A program made the position numbers and the translations under genes. From positions 1 to 64,000 of the forward strand of contig CAAGBS010000024.1 in assembly GCA_900768125.1 (NCBI GenBank): 64,000 nt of DNA. Reading direction: 5' to 3'. The number at the start of each line of letters is the position of its first letter. Within the stretch, counting starts at the first letter, position 1. This document shows positions 57,409 through 64,000 of this stretch, piece after piece. Under the pieces are notes generated by a model that saw only the letters and a list, made by a program, of their open reading frames with translations, was not told the DNA's origin and ran no database searches. The stretch is from Oscillospiraceae bacterium (lineage in GTDB: Bacteria > Bacillota > Clostridia > Oscillospirales > Ruminococcaceae).

Positions 57409-58897
57409 ATTTGTTCTCGATATCTTTCTTATTGACGGAAGCAACGCAGAAATCTATTCTCTCGTCCTCTTCCTCCTCGCTGTTGGAACCTGTCAGACCT
57501 ATCTCCTTTGTCGGGTCGATTCCATCAACGGCGGTCGCCTGGGCTTCTCCGGCCGCTGCGCCGGGAACTCTGAAAGTCCTGATATCCAGCGGCTCGATTG
57601 AGGTCTCGACCGGCTTCTCAAGCTGCGGGATCCACTCGTAGGGAACGCGGTAAGCGCGGTATATCATATTGCACTTGAAGTTTCCGCCCATACTCTTGAA
57701 GTAGGGGTTGACGTACTCCCAAACTATTTCGTGGTCGGGAGTAACCTCCAGCAGATGTCCGTCGGAACCCTCGGTTATCAGCGTGTTGCCGTTCGGAAGT
57801 CTCTGCGCGGAGCTTATGTATGAGCTGTAAAACTTTGAAGCGTCGGTGAACAGGAAGTTTCCGGCTTCCAGCGGCGTGTACTGCCAAGTTATCTCCAGCG
57901 TAACCGGATTGAACTGCAGCACTCTGGAATAGTCGCGGTGAGCGTTGTTCACGCCGGTCAGTGAAGCCGGATTCGGAACGCCGTAGCCGCCCTCGCCTCC
58001 GTTATCGAACACCAGCAGGTCTCCCTCGCCGGGAAGTCCCTTGGGTATCATGTGCAGGTGGTGCTGACCGATTATCCAGCCGAGCATCTTTGTTGCTTCG
58101 CTCTCGTTGAAATCAGGACCTACGCGCCATACTATCTTTCCGGTGGACTTCTCGATTATGCCGAGAATGTTGGAGTTGCGCGCGTCAAAGATGATGTTAT
58201 CCGGGTGGAAGCGGGTGTCGCCTGCGTCGTACCACTTGTTTTCGCCGAGGGTGGAGAAATTGTTGATGTGCATCCAGTCGCCGCCGGCTTCGCCATGAAT
58301 GCCGGGGTTGCGGAACAGCACGTTCTTTGCGGCTTCGTCAAAGCCCAGTTCGTCAAAGTGGTCGGAAGCGCGCCAGCTCCAGATGATATTTCCCTCCCAG
58401 TCCACTTCGATTATCTTGTCATCAATAAGACGCTTATCGGAAATGTTGTGATTGTAGAGGTTCTCATGGGTGAGAATCAACGTGTTGCCGCCGTCGGTGC
58501 GCGGCTCTCCGCCGGGATAGTAGTAGCCTACGGTGCTTCCCTCGCGCTGGAAATCATGGTGCTGGCGCGCCATGTATACAGGCTCCTTGCCCGGGTCAGC
58601 CACTAACTCGGTCTTGTCGAACTTCCACACGATGTGACCGTCCCAGTCCACCTGGACTAAATCAAGCTGATCCTGGAACGCATACTTGCCGCCGCGTACT
58701 CCCGTGGAACCCATAACGTAGCCGCCGGGAAGTATCTTGTTCGGGAATCCTCCCAGACCCGCCCAGAGTTTGACTTCGTTACCGTTCATGTCGATGAGCA
58801 GCGCGCCCTTTGTGGACGGGAAAACCGTGTAGCCGCCGTACGCCTTGTCCTTATTGAAAATTGTAACTCCCGTAGGAAAAATGCTCGGATAACCCAT
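57407..58897 (-). CDS. Arylsulfotransferase (ASST)-family protein
   Basis: 496 residues with the repeated W/G-rich blades of an ASST-type beta-propeller: DLVQVDWDGHIVWKFD, KIIEVDWEGNIIWSW, LEVTPDHEIVWEYVN. Candidate catalytic His residues occur in ARQHHDFQR, GDWMHINN and GQHHLHMIPKG. Such enzymes move sulfate from aryl sulfate esters to other phenols, or release it. No signal peptide is visible, so it appears cytoplasmic, unlike the periplasmic E. coli type. The acidic C-terminal tail (SNSEEEEDER) is unusual. It lies 16 bp after the ABC binding-protein gene, so it probably uses the compound imported by that transporter to yield sulfur. Confidence 0.83.
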   Translation of the reverse strand: MGYPSIFPTGVTIFNKDKAYGGYTVFPSTKGALLIDMNGNEVKLWAGLGGFPNKILPGGYVMGSTGVRGGKYAFQDQLDLVQVDWDGHIVWKFDKTELVADPGKEPVYMARQHHDFQREGSTVGYYYPGGEPRTDGGNTLILTHENLYNHNISDKRLIDDKIIEVDWEGNIIWSWRASDHFDELGFDEAAKNVLFRNPGIHGEAGGDWMHINNFSTLGENKWYDAGDTRFHPDNIIFDARNSNILGIIEKSTGKIVWRVGPDFNESEATKMLGWIIGQHHLHMIPKGLPGEGDLLVFDNGGEGGYGVPNPASLTGVNNAHRDYSRVLQFNPVTLEITWQYTPLEAGNFLFTDASKFYSSYISSAQRLPNGNTLITEGSDGHLLEVTPDHEIVWEYVNPYFKSMGGNFKCNMIYRAYRVPYEWIPQLEKPVETSIEPLDIRTFRVPGAAAGEAQATAVDGIDPTKEIGLTGSNSEEEEDERIDFCVASVNKKDIENK

Positions 58898-58913
58898 TGT
58901 AATTTCCTCCTTA

Positions 58914-59957
58914 TTACTGATTTACACTTGAAAGGTCAACGTCTGTGTTCTCGGGGAAAGACTTTTCCGCCGCGTCCCTGAAATAGAACTGCCTGATGTT
59001 GTACTCGGCAGGGAACTTATTGTGTTCAAACGCCCAAGCATTTACATTGTCGAGGTTCTTTGCGCCCTCCTCGGAAAGACCGAACCGTATATCGTACTGC
59101 GCCCAGTTGGACCTGAAGATCTCCTCGTCAACGCCGAAACGCTCTGCTATCGCCTTTGCGGATTCATCGAGGTGGTCGTTGAGATACTGCACGCTCTCGT
59201 TCAGCGCGGTCAGATAATCCGCGAGGAGGTCGGTGTTTGCCTGCGCGAAATCCTTTGTGGTGATGAGGTAAGCGGAGATGTGGATATTCACATCTTTTGC
59301 GTCAGCCGCCTTTACCCAGCCAAATTCCTCCACCTTGTCAGCCTGGGAGCCGCTCGCAACGATAGCGGAAGCGCCGCCGTTCTGAACCAGCGCCAGCGTA
59401 GTCGAAGAATCACTTGCCTGCACCGTCTTCTGAGTATCCGGGTCAAGACCGAGATATGTCTGCGCCTGCCAGTTGTAGTACTCTGCGACCGTGCCGATGT
59501 TGGTTATCCAGCCGGCGCTGTCGGCGAGCTTTGAGAGGTCGTCGGCGTATTCCGGCGCAACGTAGATACCGCCGGAAGTGGTCGTGCTGGAGGAAAGGTC
59601 CGAGAATATCACAAGGTTAGTCGCTTCAAGCGTGTTGCCGAAGCGGTTTACCGCTGCGAAATCGGCGAGAAGTCCGGTGTCTGCGGTGCCGGTCACGATG
59701 GAATCCACAGTGTTTATGCCTGCGACAAATTCGGTGGTCTGGAGGTTTATCCCGTGCTTCTCGAAAATGCCCTGCTGCTGACCGATGAAGTCTGCGTACT
59801 GGTCGGGCTGACCGGTCATGTTCGCAACGCGGAGAGTTCTCAGCCCGTTTTCGCCGGAGGAAGCAGCAGAGCTTCCGGAATTGCCGGAGCACGCGGTCAG
59901 CAGGGAAAGTCCGAGCGCCGCCGCTGTTACTGTTTTGATAAAGTTATGTATTTTCAT
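58914..59957 (-). CDS. ssuA: Sulfonate/sulfate-ester-type ABC binding lipoprotein (SsuA-like)
   Basis: A 347-residue lipoprotein: lipobox LLTACSG with Cys23, a short Ser/Gly spacer, then an NMT1/SsuA-type binding fold (LRVANMTGQPDQYADFIGQQ, GIFEKHGINLQTTEFVAG, GTADTGLLADFAAVNRFG). Family members capture sulfonates, taurine, nitrate or related anions outside the membrane. The neighbouring arylsulfotransferase suggests an aryl sulfate or similar ester as ligand (inference). Confidence 0.85.
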   Translation of the reverse strand: MKIHNFIKTVTAAALGLSLLTACSGNSGSSAASSGENGLRTLRVANMTGQPDQYADFIGQQQGIFEKHGINLQTTEFVAGINTVDSIVTGTADTGLLADFAAVNRFGNTLEATNLVIFSDLSSSTTTSGGIYVAPEYADDLSKLADSAGWITNIGTVAEYYNWQAQTYLGLDPDTQKTVQASDSSTTLALVQNGGASAIVASGSQADKVEEFGWVKAADAKDVNIHISAYLITTKDFAQANTDLLADYLTALNESVQYLNDHLDESAKAIAERFGVDEEIFRSNWAQYDIRFGLSEEGAKNLDNVNAWAFEHNKFPAEYNIRQFYFRDAAEKSFPENTDVDLSSVNQ

Positions 59958-59974
59958 TGTAGTATCTCCTTTTT

Positions 59975-60754
59975 TTACTTAACGCCGAAATGCTTTAAGA
60001 ATTTCTTTCCGGCGAGCTGTAGCAGTCTGTCCGCAGCGAACCCGATGACCGCGAGGGTGACGATGCCGGCGAACGCCCAACTTGTTTTGTAGTATAGCTT
60101 AGAGCTGTTGATGAGGTAGCCCAGACCGTCGCTGCCGACCAGCATTTCCGCCGCGATGACGCATATGAAAGCAGAGCTGAGTCCCAGCCTTACGCCGGTG
60201 TAGATATTCGATACCGCCGACGGAACGACAACGGTGAAGAATGTACGCGCTTTCTTAGCGCCCATGCAGGAAGCCGCCTCCACAAGCGAACGGTCGGTCG
60301 TTGCAACGCCCGCGATGGTATTCACTAATACCGGGAAGAACGAAGCGTAGAATATCAGCGCGACCTTGGATTCCTCGCCGACGCCGAACCACATCAGGAA
60401 CAGAGTAGTCAGTGCGATCGCCGGAACAAACCGGAAGAAGCTGAGTATCGGCTCTACCAGCCAGCGCACCGGGCGGAAGTTTCCGACCAGCAGTCCCATC
60501 GGAACTGCGAAGACGATCGCAAGCAGCCAGCCCTTGATAACTCTGCCGAAACTTGCCGCGATATCCGCCCACAGCGTGCCGTTCTGTATCAGCTGAACAA
60601 GGCTGTTCAGCGTTTCAAGCGGGCTGGGGAGGAAGTACTCGTCATAGCCCAGGGAGCCAAGCCCCCATATCGCAAGTATGATTATCCAGGAGATTACTCC
60701 GCTGCGGAGTATCTTCTGCCAAACGCCTGAGGGCGCTTTGTTATTGTTGTCCAT
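59975..60754 (-). CDS. ssuC: Sulfonate-type ABC permease (SsuC-like)
   Basis: 259 residues with about six membrane helices starting at WIIILAIWGLGSLGY. The typical LVEAASCMGAKKARTFFTVV cytoplasmic coupling loop and the upstream WFGVGEESKVALIFYASFFP segment match SsuC/TauC permeases. It lies between the ATPase and the binding protein with short gaps (12 and 17 bp). Confidence 0.9.
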   Translation of the reverse strand: MDNNNKAPSGVWQKILRSGVISWIIILAIWGLGSLGYDEYFLPSPLETLNSLVQLIQNGTLWADIAASFGRVIKGWLLAIVFAVPMGLLVGNFRPVRWLVEPILSFFRFVPAIALTTLFLMWFGVGEESKVALIFYASFFPVLVNTIAGVATTDRSLVEAASCMGAKKARTFFTVVVPSAVSNIYTGVRLGLSSAFICVIAAEMLVGSDGLGYLINSSKLYYKTSWAFAGIVTLAVIGFAADRLLQLAGKKFLKHFGVK

Positions 60755-60766
60755 TTCGCGTCCTCC

Positions 60767-61825
60767 TTAGATGTAGTAAACGTCGGATACGTCCAGCGCC
60801 TTGTTTACGATTATGGAAGTGCTGTCGTTATCGACTGTGTAAAGCTTCTTTATGAATATCTTCACATTATCGCCTTTTTTGAGCCTTGGCGAACTCAGCG
60901 GGTAACGTCCGGTGACTGAGATATCCCCGATGGAAGCCCGAACCTCGAAAGCGTTTCCGCGGAACGAAACGTCCTGCACAACGGCGCTTTCCATTGCGGA
61001 TTCGAACTGGTGATAACCGCTGTCCTCGAATTTGTTTATCTCGATGAACTCCGGACGGATAAGCGCCTTTCCGCCTCCCGTGAAGCCTTTCAGCCTGCCG
61101 AAGTCCTCTATCATCACCGACTGCCCGATGAACTGGGCAACGAATGCGGTAGCGGGTTCAAGATAGATCTCGGACGGGCTTCCGACCTGCTCTACCCTGC
61201 CGTTGTTGGTGATGACTATTTCGTCCGCCACCTCGATAGCTTCGTCCTGGTCGTGGGTGACGAATATGCTTGTTATCCCGATCTTGTCGATCGTCTCGCG
61301 GAGCCAGGTGCGAAGCTCCTTGCGGACTTTCGCGTCTATGGCTGCGAACGGCTCGTCCAGCAGGAGCAGTTCCGGCTGCGGTGCGAGCGCCCTCGCGAGT
61401 GCTATCCTCTGCCGCTGACCGCCGCTCAGCTGGTCGGGGTAGCGCTTCCCTACGTCCGGGAGACCTACCAGTTCCAACAGTTCATTGACGCGTTCGTTGA
61501 TGAACTTCTTGTCCTTTTTCTGGACTTTCAGCCCGTAGGCGATGTTTGAACTTACCGTCATGAACGGGAAAAGCGCGTAATTCTGGAACACGAAACCTAT
61601 CCCACGCTCGCTTGCCGGGACTGTATTCACGTTCCTGCCGTTTATCAGGATATCGCCGCTGTCCTGCTTTTCAAGACCCGCCAGCATGCGGAGTATCGTT
61701 GTCTTTCCGCTGCCGCTGGGTCCCAGCAGTCCGATCAGCTTTCCTTTTTCCAGCCCGAAGCTTACGTTGTCAGAAGCCTTGAAGCTGCCGAAGCTTTTGT
61801 TGATGTTTTTCAGTTCTATGTACAT
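60767..61825 (-). CDS. CysA-type ABC ATPase of the sulfur transporter
   Basis: 352 residues. Walker A GPSGSGKTT, Q-loop FVFQNYALFPFMT, signature LSGGQRQRIALARALA and Walker B LLLLDEPFAAID. KELRTWLRETIDKIG and the ~110-residue C-terminal TOBE-like regulatory part are characters of CysA sulfate ATPases rather than of short SsuB proteins (~250 residues). It is thus a CysA-like motor combined with SsuA/SsuC-like partners. First gene of the operon, directly behind an operator-overlapped promoter. Confidence 0.87.
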   Translation of the reverse strand: MYIELKNINKSFGSFKASDNVSFGLEKGKLIGLLGPSGSGKTTILRMLAGLEKQDSGDILINGRNVNTVPASERGIGFVFQNYALFPFMTVSSNIAYGLKVQKKDKKFINERVNELLELVGLPDVGKRYPDQLSGGQRQRIALARALAPQPELLLLDEPFAAIDAKVRKELRTWLRETIDKIGITSIFVTHDQDEAIEVADEIVITNNGRVEQVGSPSEIYLEPATAFVAQFIGQSVMIEDFGRLKGFTGGGKALIRPEFIEINKFEDSGYHQFESAMESAVVQDVSFRGNAFEVRASIGDISVTGRYPLSSPRLKKGDNVKIFIKKLYTVDNDSTSIIVNKALDVSDVYYI

Positions 61826-61943
61826 CTGTGTATCTCCTTATAGATTTGACCCGTTGTTATGGTATCAGGTACACATTCGACATCGGAAGAAGCGGCAGAT
61901 GAGATAGTAGTTTTTCATAAAATTACCTCTGTATTCATACTAA

Positions 61944-61998
61944 GTCTATCAACTTGATATGTTTTGTTTATTATAACCTCATCGACTGCATTTGTCAA
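61944..61998 (-). promoter_or_regulatory. Promoter and operator of the sulfur transporter operon
   Basis: On the minus strand TTGACA (61993-61998), 17-nt spacer and TATAAT (61970-61975). Immediately downstream lies AAAACATATC-AAGTT-GATAGAC (about 61945-61966), a variant of the palindrome found at the three other promoters of the locus. Its position at the transcript start suits a repressor. Confidence 0.75.
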
Positions 61999-62087
61999 CA
62001 GGTTTTTTTCGATTTGTAGCATAATACACAATTCACGGCGATACTACGGAAAAATTTAGCTATATTCAACATTTTGCAAAATCCCGC

Positions 62088-62141
62088 TTGACAAAAGCCC
62101 CGAAAAGTGGTATCATTAGTAAAACCTATCAATCGGATAGG
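62088..62141 (+). promoter_or_regulatory. Promoter and operator of the thioredoxin gene
   Basis: TTGACA (62088-62093), 17-nt spacer, TATCAT (62111-62116). Then AAAA followed by the perfect palindrome CCTATC-AATCG-GATAGG (62125-62141). It is the best copy of the shared motif. Confidence 0.8.
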
Positions 62142-62175
62142 AAACATAGACATTCACCACAGGAGGATCTGAAAT

Positions 62176-62490
62176 ATGTTTACTGAACTCACAAATCAGA
62201 ACTACAGCGAAATTTTTTCAACCGAAAAACCGCTGGTTGTTGAATTTTATTCCCCGACCTGCGCACACTGCAAGCGCACCGAAGCAGGTCTCGCCGAGGC
62301 AGCCGAGGAACAGGGCGAAAACGCCGTGATCGCGAAGTGCGACATCACAGCTGAACCCGCTCTGGCTCAGCGGTATGATGTCACCCAGCTTCCCACGCTG
62401 CTCTTTATAAAGAACGGCGATATCCGCGAGAAGCTGACCGGCTTCACCCACAAGCTCATCATCGCTGAGAACATCAAGAAGCTGAAATGA
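62176..62490 (+). CDS. trxA: Thioredoxin-family protein with CAHC active site
   Basis: 104 residues with the thioredoxin fold: VVEFYSPTCAHCKR holds Cys29 and Cys32 (CAHC instead of the usual CGPC), and the cis-Pro loop is QLPTLLF. The His next to the second Cys usually raises redox potential, as in DsbA-like sites. With no signal peptide it is cytoplasmic. It shares the operator motif with thioredoxin reductase and the sulfur genes, so it may reduce a specific sulfur-metabolism partner rather than serve as the general thioredoxin. RBS AGGAGG is near 62160. Confidence 0.9.
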   Translation: MFTELTNQNYSEIFSTEKPLVVEFYSPTCAHCKRTEAGLAEAAEEQGENAVIAKCDITAEPALAQRYDVTQLPTLLFIKNGDIREKLTGFTHKLIIAENIKKLK

Positions 62491-62504
62491 TCCAGCCGGA
62501 CTGG

Positions 62505-62525
62505 CGGCGGGATAACCTCCCGCCG
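62505..62525. other. Hairpin between convergent trx genes
   Basis: CGGCGGG (62505-62511) pairs with CCCGCCG (62519-62525). There is no T-run, so termination here would be weak. Confidence 0.45.
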
Positions 62526-62534
62526 GGTGTTCAG

Positions 62535-63434
62535 TCAGCGCTGTGAGAGATATTTTTCCGCAGAATTGACCGCGTTCGCGCCGTCCGCAGCGGCTGTTAT
62601 CACCTGCCGCAGCGGAGTTGTGCGGACGTCCCCCGCCGCGAAAATTCCCGGCGCTGAGGTCACGCAGTCCTCGCCAGCGACAACGTAGCCGGACTTATCC
62701 AGTTCGCACACGCCTTTCAGCGGCGCGGTTCCCGGAACGCTTCCGATCGCCGCGAAGATACCGTCAACATCAAGGTGCTTTTCAGCGCCGCCCTGGGTGT
62801 AATTGATGCCGTCAGCCTTGGCTTCCCCGGTAACCTCCGTCAGCACCGCGCCCAGCACGGGAACGATGTTAGCGGTCTCGCCGACCTGCTTCTGCAGGGT
62901 CTTGTTGGCGCGGAACTCATCGCGGCGGTGGACGAGGTACACGGTCTTCGCGAGCTTTGAGAGGTACAGCGCGTCTCCGAGCGCGGTGTCTCCCCCGCCG
63001 ATGACTGCAACGGTCTTTTCCTTATAAAAGAAGCCGTCGCACACCGCGCAGTAGGAAATGCGCTCCTTGTCGCCGCCGGGAACTCCGAGCTTACGGTGGG
63101 ACGCTCCTGCGGCGTAGATAACCGCTTTCGCCGTCCGGGAAGTCCCGTCTGCGAAGTTCACGCGCCAGTTCTCGCCGTCCCTTTCGATGGCGGCGACTTC
63201 CGCGTCCAGAAACTCGGCGCCCAGCGCTTCCGCATGGCTGCGGAACTTCTCGCCGAGGTCGTAGCCGCTCACGCCGTAAAGTCCCGGGTAGTTGTCCACA
63301 CGCTCGGTGACAGCTATCTGACCGGTGCTCATATAGTCCTTTTCTATCACTGCCAGCGAAAGCTGTGCACGCTTGCCGTAGATCGCAGCGGACAGCCCCG
63401 CAGGACCGCTTCCTATTATCAGTATATCGTACAT
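62535..63434 (-). CDS. trxB: Thioredoxin reductase (TrxB)
   Basis: 299 residues. FAD motif IIGSGPAGLSAA at the N-terminus, redox-active CAVC (Cys129, Cys132), NADPH motif VIGGGDTALGDAL, and the terminal GIFAAGDVR flavin-binding Asp. It passes electrons from NADPH to thioredoxin, most likely the CAHC protein encoded convergently. The promoter on the minus strand carries the shared sulfur-locus motif. Confidence 0.93.
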   Translation of the reverse strand: MYDILIIGSGPAGLSAAIYGKRAQLSLAVIEKDYMSTGQIAVTERVDNYPGLYGVSGYDLGEKFRSHAEALGAEFLDAEVAAIERDGENWRVNFADGTSRTAKAVIYAAGASHRKLGVPGGDKERISYCAVCDGFFYKEKTVAVIGGGDTALGDALYLSKLAKTVYLVHRRDEFRANKTLQKQVGETANIVPVLGAVLTEVTGEAKADGINYTQGGAEKHLDVDGIFAAIGSVPGTAPLKGVCELDKSGYVVAGEDCVTSAPGIFAAGDVRTTPLRQVITAAADGANAVNSAEKYLSQR

Positions 63435-63452
63435 TTTGTCCTCCTCGTTTAC

Positions 63453-63503
63453 AAAACCTATCTGATTACTTGTTATTTTATATTATTATTCCCCGTTTGT
63501 CAA
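63453..63503 (-). promoter_or_regulatory. Promoter and operator of trxB
   Basis: On the minus strand TTGACA (63498-63503), 17-nt spacer, TAAAAT (63475-63480). Downstream of it, read on the plus strand, AAAACCTATC-TGATT-ACTTGT (63453-63473) keeps one good half-site of the shared motif. Confidence 0.7.
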
Positions 63504-63556
63504 GAGATATAATTTATTTATAACCGGCAATAGAAATTCTGAATAGGTAAATAAAT

Positions 63557-63595
63557 ACAAAACCTATTGACATGATATGCTTTGCGGTGTATAAT
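63557..63595 (+). promoter_or_regulatory. Promoter and operator of the sulfhydrylase gene
   Basis: TTGACA (63567-63572), 17-nt spacer, TATAAT (63590-63595). AAAACCTATT-GACAT-GATATG (63559-63579) overlaps the -35 and matches the shared palindrome with N5 spacing. Confidence 0.75.
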
Positions 63596-63628
63596 AGGGA
63601 ACATAAACAAACGGTATGGAGTGATAAT

Positions 63629-64000
63629 ATGAATTTCAACACAAAGCTGCTTCACGGCGGCTTCAGGCAGGACGCTGCGACCGGCTCCACGCTGGCACCG
63701 ATATATCAGGTCAGCGCGTTCGCGCATGAGAGCGCGGAAAAGCTGGAAGCGGTATTCAACAGCCGCGCGCCCGGATTTGCGTACACGCGTATCAGCAACC
63801 CGACAGTAGCAAGCTTTGAGAACCGCATGAACGCCTTGGAAAAGGGGCTTGGCGCTGTAGCCTGTTCCTCGGGAATGGCGGCGGTCACTCTTTCGATGCT
63901 GAATATTCTTGAAGCAGGAGATGAGGTGATAGCCGGCGCTGGGCTGTTCGGCGGAACGATAGACCTCTTTGTCGACCTGAAAGCATTCGGCATAACAACG
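63629..64000 (+). CDS. O-acetylhomoserine/O-acetylserine sulfhydrylase-type PLP enzyme (truncated by window end)
   Basis: Only the first 124 residues are in the window. They match the Cys/Met-metabolism PLP family: MNFNTKLLHGGFRQD, APIYQVSAFAHESAEKLE, GFAYTRISNPTVASFENRM and the PLP-phosphate loop SSGMAAVTLSML. The best guess is MetY-type sulfhydrylase, which fixes sulfide into homocysteine or cysteine; cystathionine gamma-synthase cannot be excluded from the N-terminus alone. Its operator links it with the transporter, arylsulfotransferase and thioredoxin genes. RBS GGAG lies at 63618-63621. Confidence 0.85.
   Translation, partial: MNFNTKLLHGGFRQDAATGSTLAPIYQVSAFAHESAEKLEAVFNSRAPGFAYTRISNPTVASFENRMNALEKGLGAVACSSGMAAVTLSMLNILEAGDEVIAGAGLFGGTIDLFVDLKAFGITT

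Overview
The window reads as chromosomal DNA of a gut-type Clostridia bacterium, most likely Oscillospiraceae/Ruminococcaceae. The evidence is mid-range GC with AT-rich intergenic gaps, strong AGGAGG ribosome sites, TTGACA-N17-TATAAT promoters, dockerin and cohesin-like modules, xPxTG surface anchors, DUF4830-type secreted proteins and several ECF sigma/anti-sigma pairs. The family is inferred from gene content, not from a marker gene. I saw no phage, transposase or CRISPR array.

Layout. 0.2-9.6 kb (+): fabD-aroE-aroK, an amidohydrolase, ECF pair 1, a large degenerate GGDEF/EAL protein, and two small cytoplasmic proteins. 9.7-16.9 kb: a segment bracketed by two ~250 bp inverted copies of one repeat. 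It holds a MoxR ATPase with five consecutive small membrane proteins (-), an MsmX-type sugar ATPase (-), and a DUF4830 protein plus a secreted transglutaminase (+). 17-23.8 kb: a flavoprotein, zinc-ribbon membrane protein, DMT exporter, QueH, a secreted protein, flavin reductase, uracil-DNA glycosylase, NUDIX hydrolase, MIF-like tautomerase and RNase HI.

23.9-37.95 kb (-): a ten-gene operon read from one consensus promoter. It encodes two LolD/MacB-class ATPases (one with a C-terminal AbrB-like domain), a ~1000-residue solute-binding protein, two complete CUT1 permease pairs, an NHL/TPR membrane protein, a YIP1-like protein and a DUF5696-type secreted protein. It has no sugar ATPase of its own; the MsmX protein at 13.2-14.3 kb could energise the permeases. 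38.3-44.2 kb (-): a surface locus with an NPGTG-anchored cohesin-like protein, a 1038-residue dockerin protein and twin SPDTG-anchored proteins. tRNA-Arg(CCU) follows.

45-50.6 kb (-): ECF pairs 2 and 3, a small unknown protein and an HD-domain protein. 50.8-57.1 kb (+): hemA-precorrin-2 dehydrogenase-hemC-cobA/hemD-hemB-hemL, a compact operon from glutamyl-tRNA to precorrin-2/sirohydrochlorin. 57.4-64 kb: a sulfur locus with a sulfonate/sulfate-ester ABC transporter plus arylsulfotransferase (-), divergent thioredoxin (+), thioredoxin reductase (-) and a truncated sulfhydrylase gene (+). All four promoters in this locus carry the same imperfect palindrome, AAAAC(C/A)TAT(C/T)-N5-GATA, so they are probably one regulon.

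Best candidates for something undescribed: the double-permease operon with orphan LolD-like ATPases; the anchored cohesin-like/dockerin pair; the MoxR plus five tandem membrane proteins between inverted repeats; and the shared sulfur operator. All domain calls come from reading sequences by eye; no database search was run.
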